DNA of 64,000 nt, taken from NCBI RefSeq assembly GCF_018130615.1, contig NZ_JAFCKB010000001.1:62001-126000 (forward strand), given 5' to 3'. Made by a program: the position numbers and the translations under genes. Below the pieces are notes generated by a model. That model ran no database searches. It was not told where the DNA came from and saw only the letters and a list, made by a program, of their open reading frames with translations. Shown piece by piece: positions 56,801 to 64,000 of the stretch. This DNA comes from Bradyrhizobium manausense. GTDB lineage: Bacteria; Pseudomonadota; Alphaproteobacteria; Rhizobiales; Xanthobacteraceae. Every line of letters begins with the position of its first letter. Position 1 is the stretch's first letter.

Positions 56801-58954
56801 GTGCAGGGCGCGCAACGCAATTCGCTGAGACTGCTGCAGTGGATGATGGCTGCATCCCTGGCGCTGCCGATTGCGCTGTTCGCGATCGCCTCCACCATTT
56901 CCTACAATTCGACGCTGGATATCGCCGACCGGGAGATCGAGCGCACGCTCGACGTCGCGCATGAGCATGCGCTCAAGGTGTTCGAGACCATCGACCGCAG
57001 CCTCGCCGAGCTCAACGAGGTCGTCCGCGACCTTCCCGACGATGTGATCCGGTCACGAGAAGGCGCGCTGCACAAGCGCCTGAAGCAGCTCACCGACGCG
57101 CTGCCGCAGCTCAAATCAGCCTGGATCTTCGATGCGAACGGGAAATCGCTGGTCAACAGCCTCGCCTCGCCGCCGCCGGAGCTGAGCTTTGCCGACCGTG
57201 ATTATTTCTATGCCCATGTCGACCAGAGCATCGGCACCTTCATCGGCGCATCGCTGACGCCCCGCCAGCCCTATCAGGGTGCGCACTTCTTCGGCGTCAG
57301 CCGCCGCCGATCGACCGACGACGGCAGCTTCACCGGCGTGATCCAGGCATCGGTCCTGCCGGAATATTTCGAGAGCTTTTACGCCAGGATCGGCGCCGAG
57401 CCCGGCAGCTTCTTTGCGATGGGACGCGCCGACGGCGTGCTGCTGGCGCATTTTCCGCGGCTTGATCACGACTTCCGGCTCGATCCGAACGGGCCGGTTG
57501 GCCGGACCATCGCAGCCCATCCCGATCATGGACTGATGACCATCGCCTGGCCATCGGATGGAATCGAGCGGCGCATCGGTTACCGGCGGGTCGCCGAATA
57601 TCCGATCTATGTCAGTGCCGGCCTCGAGACCTCCGCGATCCGCGCGCGCTGGCTTGCCACCATCAGCCAGCATCTGGTGTTCGGCGCACCCGCCACCGCG
57701 CTGCTGTTTGTGCTGCTCGCCTTCGCCTTCCGGCGCACCCAGCATCTCCAGCTCGAGGCTGCCAAGCGGCGTGAGGCCGAGGAGGCACTCAAGCACAGCC
57801 AGCGGCTGGAGGCGCTGGGCCAGCTCACCGGCGGCGTCGCGCATGATTTCAACAACCTCCTGACCGTGATTCGCGCCTCTGTCGACCTCCTGAACCGGCC
57901 GCAACTGAGCGAGGAGCGGCGGCAGCGCTACATCACGGCGATCGCCGAAGCCGTCGCGCGCGCGGCCAAGCTGACCTCGCAGCTGCTCGCCTTTGCGCGG
58001 CGCCAGACCTTGAAGCCGGAAGTGTTCGACGTCGGCGAGCGCGTGCAGTCGCTACGCGACATGCTCGCGACACTGCTGGGACCCGCGATCGAGATCGTCA
58101 TGCAGTTGCCGGTCGAGCCCTGCCTCGTCAATGCCGATGCCGGCCAGTTCGAGACCGCCCTGATCAACATGGCGACCAACGCGCGCGACGCCATGCAGGG
58201 CAACGGCCGGATCGTCTTCACGGTGCACGCGGCGACAACCGCTCCCGATACACTGGCGCATCTCGCGGGCAGCCAGGCCTCAAGAAGCCATGGCTTCATC
58301 TGTATCGCGGTCAGCGACAGCGGCATCGGCATTCCCGCGGCGCAATTGGGCCGCATCTTCGAGCCGTTCTTCACCACCAAGCAGGTCGGCCAGGGTACGG
58401 GCCTCGGCCTGTCGCAGGTGTTTGGCTTCGCCCGGCAATCCGGCGGCGAGGTGACCGTGATGAGCGAGGTCGGCCAGGGCAGCACTTTCTCGCTCTATCT
58501 GCCGCGCGTGCCGGCGGATCTGTTGCCACGAAGCCAGGCGCCGACCACGGCGCCTGCCGTTGCCGGGAGCGGCATGTCGGTGCTGGTCGTCGAGGACAAT
58601 ATCGAGCTCGGCAATTTCGCTGCCGACGGGCTGACCGAGCTTGGCTACAGCATCACGCTGGTCGACAACGCCACCGATGCGCTCGCCGAACTGAGCGGCG
58701 ATCCCGATCGTTTCGACGTCGTGTTCTCCGACGTCGTCATGCCCGGGATGACCGGGCTCGATCTGGCACAGGCGATCCGAGATCGCTGCATCGGCGTTCC
58801 GATCGTGCTGACCACGGGCTACAGCCACGCTCTGTCCCAGGACGGCGTCGGCGGCTTCGAGCTCGTGCAGAAGCCCTATTCGATCGAGCAGCTGTCGCGG
58901 GTGCTGCACCAGGCCGCGCGGCTGAAACGCGTGCGCGGCGGCGCGGCGGAGTGA
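56801..58954 (+). CDS. Hybrid sensor histidine kinase/response regulator
   Basis: A 717-residue hybrid kinase. A helix (about residues 14-33) precedes a periplasmic dCache-like sensor (about 35-290), a second helix (about 300-320), the dimerisation domain with phospho-His348 in GGVAHDFNNLLTVI, an ATPase with SDSGIGIP and GTGLGLSQVFG, and a receiver with phospho-Asp644 (VVFSDVVMPGMTGLDL). The GTG at 56801 is the only reasonable start. It is 188 bases from sdhB, in the same direction. The signal it senses is unknown. Confidence 0.94.
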   Translation: MQGAQRNSLRLLQWMMAASLALPIALFAIASTISYNSTLDIADREIERTLDVAHEHALKVFETIDRSLAELNEVVRDLPDDVIRSREGALHKRLKQLTDALPQLKSAWIFDANGKSLVNSLASPPPELSFADRDYFYAHVDQSIGTFIGASLTPRQPYQGAHFFGVSRRRSTDDGSFTGVIQASVLPEYFESFYARIGAEPGSFFAMGRADGVLLAHFPRLDHDFRLDPNGPVGRTIAAHPDHGLMTIAWPSDGIERRIGYRRVAEYPIYVSAGLETSAIRARWLATISQHLVFGAPATALLFVLLAFAFRRTQHLQLEAAKRREAEEALKHSQRLEALGQLTGGVAHDFNNLLTVIRASVDLLNRPQLSEERRQRYITAIAEAVARAAKLTSQLLAFARRQTLKPEVFDVGERVQSLRDMLATLLGPAIEIVMQLPVEPCLVNADAGQFETALINMATNARDAMQGNGRIVFTVHAATTAPDTLAHLAGSQASRSHGFICIAVSDSGIGIPAAQLGRIFEPFFTTKQVGQGTGLGLSQVFGFARQSGGEVTVMSEVGQGSTFSLYLPRVPADLLPRSQAPTTAPAVAGSGMSVLVVEDNIELGNFAADGLTELGYSITLVDNATDALAELSGDPDRFDVVFSDVVMPGMTGLDLAQAIRDRCIGVPIVLTTGYSHALSQDGVGGFELVQKPYSIEQLSRVLHQAARLKRVRGGAAE

Positions 58955-58993
58955 CGTCGGGAACCGGAGGGAACCGGTTCGCGTTGCTCTCTC

Positions 58994-60952
58994 ATGCAGA
59001 AGCCGGTCCGGAACAATGAGCAGGGCCAGACGCCGCCCATCGTGAAGATCACCGGTGAGAACGGCGATGAAGTCGCGCCGCCGCCGCCGGAAGTGCTCGA
59101 GCCCGATTCAGAGCTCTCGCCCGAAGAGATCGAGCAGGCGCGCAAGGATTATCTGCTGACGCGGTTCTGGATCAGCGCGCGCGGCTTCTGGGGCCGCAAC
59201 GGCGATCGGCTCGCTTGGCCGTTCTCGATCGGCCTCGTCGTGCTGATCGTCCTGACCGTCGGCTTTCAATACGGCATCAACGTCTGGAACCGCGCGATCT
59301 TCGACGCGATCGAGAAGCGCGATGCGACCACGGTGTTCCACCTCACCGCGATGTTCTTCCCGCTCGCGATCGGCAGCATCGTGCTTGGCGTCGCGCAGGT
59401 GTTCGTGCGCATGGGCATCCAGCGGCGCTGGCGCGCCTGGCTCACGAGCAGCGTGCTGACGCGCTGGCTCACGAACGGGCGCTATTACCAGCTCAACCTC
59501 GTCGGCGGCGACCACGAGAATCCGGAGTATCGCATCGCCGAGGACTTACGCGTCGCGACGGACTCGCCGGTCGACTTCCTCGCCGGCGTAACCTCGGCGC
59601 TGCTGTCGGCCGCGACCTTTATCGTCGTGCTGTGGACCATCGGCGGCGCGCTCACCGTCACGTTGGGCGGCTCGTCCATCACCATTCCCGGCTTCCTCGT
59701 GATCGCCGCGGTGCTCTATGCCGCCATCGCTTCCGGCTCGATCCTGATGATCGGTCGCCAATTCGTGCAGGTCTCCGAGGACAAGAACCAGGCCGAAGCC
59801 GATTTCCGCTACACGCTGACGCGGGTACGCGAGAATGGTGAGAGCATCGCGCTGCTCGGCGGCGAGGAAGAGGAACGCGGCGGCATCGACCGCAACTTTA
59901 CCAGCGTGCTCAGGCAATGGGCGCGGCTCGCAGGACAACACATGCGCACGACGCTGGTGTCGCAGGGCTCGAGCCTGGTTGCGCCCGTCGTGCCGCTGTT
60001 GCTGTGCGCGCCAAAATTCCTCGACGGCAGCATGACGCTCGGACAGGTGATGCAGGCGGCTTCCGCCTTCACCATCGTGCAGAGCGCGTTCGGCTGGCTG
60101 GTCGACAATTACCCGCGGCTGGCCGACTGGAACGCCTGCGCCCGCCGGATCGCCTCGCTGATGATGTCGCTCGACGGGCTCGAGCGCGCCGAGCAGGGCG
60201 ACGGCCTCGGCCGCATCAAGCGCGGCGAGACCGGCAATGACGCCATGCTGGAGCTGAACGACCTCTCCGTCACGCTCGATGACGGCACCGCCGTGGTCGG
60301 CGAGACCGAAGTGGTGATCGAGCCCGGCGAGCGGCTGCTGGTCGCCGGCGAATCCGGGACCGGCAAGAGCACGCTGGTGCGGGCCATCGCAGGACTCTGG
60401 CCCTGGGGTGGGGGCAGCGTCAATTTCCATCCCGACCGGCGGCTGTTCATGCTGCCGCAGCGGCCCTACGTGCCCTCAGGATCTTTGCGCCGCGCGGTCG
60501 CCTATCCCGGCGCCGAGGACGACTGGACCGTCGCGGAGATCGGCGAGGCCCTGCACAAGGTCGGCCTTGATCATCTCAAGGAGAAGATCGAAGAAGAAGG
60601 CCCATGGGACCAGACGCTGTCAGGCGGCGAGAAGCAACGCCTCGCCTTCGCGCGGCTGTTGCTGCACAGCCCTGATATCGTCGTGCTCGACGAGGCGACC
60701 TCCGCGCTCGACGAGAAGAGCCAGGACAAGATGATGCAGATGGTCACCGACGAGCTGCCGAAGGCAACCATCGTCAGCGTCGCGCATCGCGTCGAGCTGG
60801 AGGCATTCCACAGTCGCAAGATCGTGCTGGAGCGCCGCAAGGGCGGCGCCAAGCTCGTTAGCGACATCGACCTGATCCCGCGCAAGGGCAAGCGAAAGCT
60901 GCTCGGGCGCTTCCTGCGCCAGCGTAAGCCGGCGGCAAAAAAGGCGGCGTAG
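58994..60952 (+). CDS. ABC exporter (ABC_membrane_2/SbmA-like with ATPase)
   Basis: A 652-residue fusion of a six-helix membrane domain (about residues 75-360) and an ATPase (about 415-610). The motifs are Walker A AGESGTGKSTLVRAI, the signature LSGGEKQRLAFARLL, Walker B DIVVLDEATSALDEKSQ. The GINVWNRAIFDAIEKRDATT and EYRIAEDLRVATDSPVDF segments are typical of the peroxisomal/YddA-like transporters with fused ATPase. A Lys/Arg-rich tail ends the protein. The cargo is not known. Confidence 0.93.
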   Translation: MQKPVRNNEQGQTPPIVKITGENGDEVAPPPPEVLEPDSELSPEEIEQARKDYLLTRFWISARGFWGRNGDRLAWPFSIGLVVLIVLTVGFQYGINVWNRAIFDAIEKRDATTVFHLTAMFFPLAIGSIVLGVAQVFVRMGIQRRWRAWLTSSVLTRWLTNGRYYQLNLVGGDHENPEYRIAEDLRVATDSPVDFLAGVTSALLSAATFIVVLWTIGGALTVTLGGSSITIPGFLVIAAVLYAAIASGSILMIGRQFVQVSEDKNQAEADFRYTLTRVRENGESIALLGGEEEERGGIDRNFTSVLRQWARLAGQHMRTTLVSQGSSLVAPVVPLLLCAPKFLDGSMTLGQVMQAASAFTIVQSAFGWLVDNYPRLADWNACARRIASLMMSLDGLERAEQGDGLGRIKRGETGNDAMLELNDLSVTLDDGTAVVGETEVVIEPGERLLVAGESGTGKSTLVRAIAGLWPWGGGSVNFHPDRRLFMLPQRPYVPSGSLRRAVAYPGAEDDWTVAEIGEALHKVGLDHLKEKIEEEGPWDQTLSGGEKQRLAFARLLLHSPDIVVLDEATSALDEKSQDKMMQMVTDELPKATIVSVAHRVELEAFHSRKIVLERRKGGAKLVSDIDLIPRKGKRKLLGRFLRQRKPAAKKAA

Positions 60953-60977
60953 AAAAGCGGCGTAACGCATCCTCTCC

Positions 60978-61108
60978 GTCGTCCCGGACAAGCGAAGCAC
61001 AGATACGGGACCCATACCCACAAGGAGAGGTTGGACGAAGACTCGAAGTCGGCGTCTCGCGTCACACTCCTCCCTGGGGTTATGGATCCCGGCCTTCGCC
61101 GTGACGAC
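60978..61108. repeat. Dispersed composite repeat
   Basis: Opens GTCGTCCCGGACAAGCGAAG (a diverged form of the 38-bp repeat) and closes CCCGGCCTTCGCCGTGACGAC. It lies between the ABC exporter and FkbM genes, both on the plus strand. Confidence 0.75.
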
Positions 61109-61158
61109 ACCGAGGTTATGGCTCGCATCGCACGTTGGAGTCCCCGGCAAAACCGGCT

Positions 61159-62016
61159 ATGCATGCGCCGCCTGCAACGAGGACCGCCTGCTTGACGCCT
61201 GACAATTCCCTTTCGTCCGCGCCGTTCGGCGCATTTGCGCCAAACGCGGCGCAGGCCGCGATTATCAGCCTCGCGCAAGGATCAGGGCTGAAGCGCGGCG
61301 CATTCCGGCCGTGGATGTCGCGGCTGGTCAATCTGCTGCGCGGCGGCCCGGTCGACGTGCAATATCAAGGCGCCTCGTTCCGGTTTTACCACCAGGGCAG
61401 CGCGACCGAGCGCGGCGCGCTGTTCAATCCCGATTACAATCTCGACGAGCTCGACTTCCTGCGCCAGCACACACCGGCCGGCGGCACGTTCGTCGATGTC
61501 GGCGCCAATGTCGGCACCTTCGCCCTGGTGATGGCGCGGCAGGTCGGCACATCGGGCAAGGTGGTCGCGATCGAGCCGCATCCGCTGACGTTCGGCCGGC
61601 TCTCGTTCAACCATGCCGCCTCGAAGGCGATGCAGGTGCGTCTGGTGCAGGCCGCCGCGGGTGACAGCGACGGCGAGCTGATGATCGAGAGCGGCGGCGG
61701 CAATCTCGGCGCCACGCATGTCGTCACCGGCACGGCGAGCACGGATGCGATCAAGGTGCCGTCGTTGCGGCTGACGCGCATCCTCGAAGAGGCCGGCGTC
61801 ACGCAGGTCGACTCGCTCAAGATCGACGTCGAAGGCTTCGAGGACCGCGTGCTGATCGGCTTCTTCCGCGACGCGCCGCCATCGCTGTGGCCGCGTGCGG
61901 TCGTGATCGAGCATCTGTCACAAAACGAATGGCGAGAAGATTGTATCGCTGACATGGTTGCACGCGGCTTTGCGATCGCGCGCAAGACGCGGAGCAATAC
62001 GTTCCTGTCACGCTGA
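61159..62016 (+). CDS. FkbM-family methyltransferase
   Basis: A 285-residue SAM-dependent methyltransferase. The SAM motif I is FVDVGANVGTFALVMA, followed by KVVAIEPHPLTFGRLSFNHA and SLKIDVEGFEDRVLIGF. FkbM proteins O-methylate sugars, polyketides or lipids; the substrate is unknown. The start is uncertain: ATG 61159 is used; TTG 61192 (LTPDNSL) is an alternative, and TTG 61135 is also in frame. Preceded by a repeat; next gene follows after 21 bases. Confidence 0.88.
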   Translation: MHAPPATRTACLTPDNSLSSAPFGAFAPNAAQAAIISLAQGSGLKRGAFRPWMSRLVNLLRGGPVDVQYQGASFRFYHQGSATERGALFNPDYNLDELDFLRQHTPAGGTFVDVGANVGTFALVMARQVGTSGKVVAIEPHPLTFGRLSFNHAASKAMQVRLVQAAAGDSDGELMIESGGGNLGATHVVTGTASTDAIKVPSLRLTRILEEAGVTQVDSLKIDVEGFEDRVLIGFFRDAPPSLWPRAVVIEHLSQNEWREDCIADMVARGFAIARKTRSNTFLSR

Positions 62017-62037
62017 CGACGAACCACGGAGGTTGCC

Positions 62038-62424
62038 ATGATCGATCATTTGGGCTTGTCCGTCTCCGACTATGAGGCCGCGAAGGCGTTCTACGCCAAG
62101 GCATTGGCGCCGCTCGATTACAGCCTGATCATGGAGGTGACGGCGGAGCAGACCGGCCACGCCGCAGCAGCAGGCTTCGGCGCCGACGGCAAGCCGGATT
62201 TCTGGATCGGCGGCGAAGGCGCGATGAACAAGCCGGTGCATGTCGCGATTCGCGCGAAGGACCGCGCGACGGTCGATGCATTCTACAAGGCAGCAATGGC
62301 AGCCGGCGGTCGCGACAACGGACCGCCCGGCCTTCGCCCGCATTATCACGCGGACTATTACGGCGCCTTCGTGCTCGATCCCGACGGCCACAACATCGAG
62401 GCCGTCTGTCACGCGCCGGAATAG
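62038..62424 (+). CDS. VOC/glyoxalase-fold protein
   Basis: A 128-residue vicinal-oxygen-chelate protein: MIDHLGLSVSDYEAAKAFYAKALAPLDYSLI, the conserved KPVHVAIRAKDRATVDAFYKAAMAAGG, and DYYGAFVLDPDGHNIEAVCH with metal-ligand residues. The activity (lyase, dioxygenase or binding protein) is unknown. The ATG at 62038 is close to the FkbM gene, so the two are probably cotranscribed. Confidence 0.93.
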   Translation: MIDHLGLSVSDYEAAKAFYAKALAPLDYSLIMEVTAEQTGHAAAAGFGADGKPDFWIGGEGAMNKPVHVAIRAKDRATVDAFYKAAMAAGGRDNGPPGLRPHYHADYYGAFVLDPDGHNIEAVCHAPE

Positions 62425-62488
62425 GACGGCGCGCTGCGGGAACATCGACGCGGCATCCTCGTTGTCGTTCTCCTGACAACTGATCTCC

Positions 62489-62740
62489 ATGATGCCGATG
62501 CCGATCGAACCGCCCGAGATACCGCCATCGACACCCGGCACGCCGACCGAGCCGCCGCCGGGAATTCCACCGGGCAATCCGCAGCCTGAGATCACGCCGC
62601 CGGTGCACGAACCCGGCGAATCACCGCGGCCCGACGAATTGCCGGGCCGCATGCCGGAAGAGATTCCTTCGCGCGGACCAAGCGGTCCGCTCGCGCCGAA
62701 TCCCGCGACGGATGCCAATTCGTCGCAGGATCACATGTGA
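62489..62740 (+). CDS. Small proline-rich hypothetical protein
   Basis: An 83-residue protein with about 30 percent proline (IPPSTPGTPTEPPPGIPPGN) and acidic residues; no signal peptide or membrane segment. It resembles unnamed Bradyrhizobium proline-rich peptides. Preceded by no clear ribosome-binding site, so the coding status is moderate. Confidence 0.5.
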   Translation: MMPMPIEPPEIPPSTPGTPTEPPPGIPPGNPQPEITPPVHEPGESPRPDELPGRMPEEIPSRGPSGPLAPNPATDANSSQDHM

Positions 62741-62959
62741 GACGAGAGCGAACACATGTGAGGCGATTGCAACCTGCGTCTGAATGCGCAATGAACGTCG
62801 CCATAGTGACGTGATTTGCGTGCAGAAATAAATCGGGCCGCGACCGCTCCGCCCGCCACAATGCGGCCTAACGCGTAGCCGTTCATTCCAACACTTCGTC
62901 AAACGACACTCCGTCAAACCAAGACTTCGTCAAAGAACCTTCCGGGGAAGTTGAACCAC
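62741..62959 (+). other. Upstream region of the large Pro/Ala-rich protein
   Basis: 219 bases with no gene; three CTTCGTCAAA-like direct repeats (ACTTCGTCAAACG, ACTCCGTCAAACC, ACTTCGTCAAAGA) occur at 62890-62938, just before the start. These may be an operator or a promoter repeat. Confidence 0.5.
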
Positions 62960-64000
62960 ATGACCAACCTTCGTTTCGTGCTGCTCGCCACGACGGCTCT
63001 AACCGCGATGCAATTCGCAAGCTCCGCATCGCATGCGCAAAGCGCGCCGCCGCTCGTGGTCGCGCAGGCCCAGCCAGAATTGGGCCCTGACGGAAAACCG
63101 AAGCAGGCTCCGAAGGAAGCGCCAAAGGGACCGCCGCCCGCAGCACGTCCGGCGGCTCCACCGCCGCCAGCCGCACCTCCGCCCGCCGCCCCCGCACGTC
63201 CGGTCGCGCCGCCGCCCGCGGCTGCACCGCCGCATCCGCCCGCCGCACCTCCGCCGGCTGCTGCGCCGTCACGCCCGACGCCACCGCCTCCGCCGGCCCC
63301 GCCGCCCGCGACCCATCAGGCACCTCCTCCGCCCCCGCCGCCGCCCGCTGCACCCAAGGCGCCGACGCCGCCTCCGGCTGCAGCCCCGCAGCAGCATGCG
63401 CCCACGCCGCCTCCTCCGGCAGCAGCGCCGCAGCAGCACGCCCCTGCACCGACTCCGCCGCCGCCCGCGGCAGCACCGGCGCGACCGGCTACTCCGCCTC
63501 CGCCGCCTCCACCTGCTGCAGCCACGCCGCCCGCAGCGGCTCCTGCAGCACGGCCTGCGCCCGCGGCAACGCCAGCTCCGACCGCAACGCCATCGCCCGC
63601 AGGCCCGGCAACTCGTCCGGCAACACCACCTGCCGCGACAACGACACCCACGCCGTCCGCGACGCCAGCGCCTGGCACCACGCCGCCCGGACGCCCCGGC
63701 GCTCCCCCGGCTGCGGGAACACCGGCTCCAGCTCCAGGTGCCACGCCGGCGCCAGGTGGCACCCCGACGACGCCGCCCGTGCGTCCGGGCGCGCCACCGG
63801 CTGCAGGAACCCCAGGTGCCGCTCCGGCTCCGACGGCAACGCCGGCGCCCGGCGGCGCAGTGACGCCGCCGCCAGGACGTCAGGGTGGAACGCCGCCCGC
63901 GGGCGCACCCGCTGCCGGAACACCGCCTGCAGCGCCGCCGCAGGCCGGTGCCCTGCCGCGTCCCCCGGCTCCGCCGCCCGGTGCCGCGGCACCAACGGTC
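62960..64000 (+). CDS. Secreted Pro/Ala-rich protein, 3' end missing
   Basis: At least 347 residues, cut by the window end. The signal peptide covers about residues 1-27 (LLATTALTAMQFASSASHA-Q). The mature part is almost only Pro, Ala, Gly and Thr: APPPPAA, PPPAPP and GTPAPAPGAT repeats. No folded domain is present up to the end. Bradyrhizobium proteins with this start often carry an OmpA-like domain at the C-terminus, so this may be a periplasmic linker of such a protein; that is inference. The ATG at 62960 follows GGGGAAGTTGA. Confidence 0.85.
   Translation, partial: MTNLRFVLLATTALTAMQFASSASHAQSAPPLVVAQAQPELGPDGKPKQAPKEAPKGPPPAARPAAPPPPAAPPPAAPARPVAPPPAAAPPHPPAAPPPAAAPSRPTPPPPPAPPPATHQAPPPPPPPPAAPKAPTPPPAAAPQQHAPTPPPPAAAPQQHAPAPTPPPPAAAPARPATPPPPPPPAAATPPAAAPAARPAPAATPAPTATPSPAGPATRPATPPAATTTPTPSATPAPGTTPPGRPGAPPAAGTPAPAPGATPAPGGTPTTPPVRPGAPPAAGTPGAAPAPTATPAPGGAVTPPPGRQGGTPPAGAPAAGTPPAAPPQAGALPRPPAPPPGAAAPTV

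Overview
This is a high-GC alphaproteobacterial chromosome segment, almost certainly from Bradyrhizobium or a close Nitrobacteraceae relative. The evidence is an acnA gene divergent from a ccmA-B-C-D-G (cycVWZXY) cluster, a MatB that closely resembles the Rhodopseudomonas enzyme, an SdhC-D-A-B operon, long secreted Pro/Ala-rich and Gly/His-rich proteins, and many short palindromic repeats of the kinds that litter Bradyrhizobium intergenic DNA. I see no rRNA, tRNA, CRISPR array, prophage or insertion sequence.

Layout. 0.1-4.1 kb: a GDSL arylesterase divergent from an ABC ATPase/permease pair, the same trio as E. coli tesA-ybbA-ybbP. 4.4-7.7 kb: a Bax-inhibitor-like membrane protein with a structured leader, a GNAT acetyltransferase, DUF2794 and DUF1223 proteins, and a probable plus-strand small RNA. 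7.9-14.1 kb: aconitase A and the cytochrome c maturation genes, sharing a control region with an Irr-type iron box. 14.1-22.9 kb: an unrecognised helical protein, YciB, FtsY, a pseudouridine synthase, a DUF2336 protein, MtaB, DapF and two secreted proteins. 23.0-28.4 kb: a metallo-beta-lactamase-fold hydrolase, then ffh-rpsP-rimM-trmD-rplS. 28.7-44.6 kb: leuC, leuD and leuB, spread over 16 kb and interrupted by small secreted proteins, a zincin, an XRE regulator/flavin-oxidase-fold pair, a glycosyltransferase and an accessory patch (PLP enzyme, broken citE copy, Crp/Fnr regulator, intact citE-like lyase), then carbonic anhydrase and asd. 44.8-52.6 kb: an MFS transporter, a molybdopterin oxidoreductase with a cytochrome b, a fasciclin protein, a short-chain dehydrogenase, malonyl-CoA synthetase and a TauE-type permease. 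53.1-58.9 kb: the succinate dehydrogenase operon and a hybrid sensor kinase. 59-64 kb: an ABC exporter, an FkbM methyltransferase, a glyoxalase-fold protein and proline-rich proteins, the last cut by the window end.

Functional themes. Two TCA-cycle iron-sulfur enzymes (AcnA, SdhCDAB), the iron-sulfur isomerase LeuCD and heme export for cytochrome c assembly make iron and respiration a recurring topic. The SRP receptor FtsY and SRP GTPase Ffh are about 8 kb apart. LeuBCD, DapF and Asd serve leucine and aspartate-family amino-acid synthesis.

I found no unmistakable new multi-gene system. The most unusual material is non-coding or repeat-derived: a rod-like RNA with its own terminator at 6.7 kb, candidate Irr and FixK/FNR sites around acnA-ccm, and dispersed repeats that have become part of genes or operons. 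A repeat supplies the C-terminal tails of RimM and CcmC, abuts the TTG start of ffh, and splits ccmA/ccmB and sdhA/sdhB. A duplicated, frameshifted end of citE next to a Crp/Fnr regulator marks a rearranged locus.
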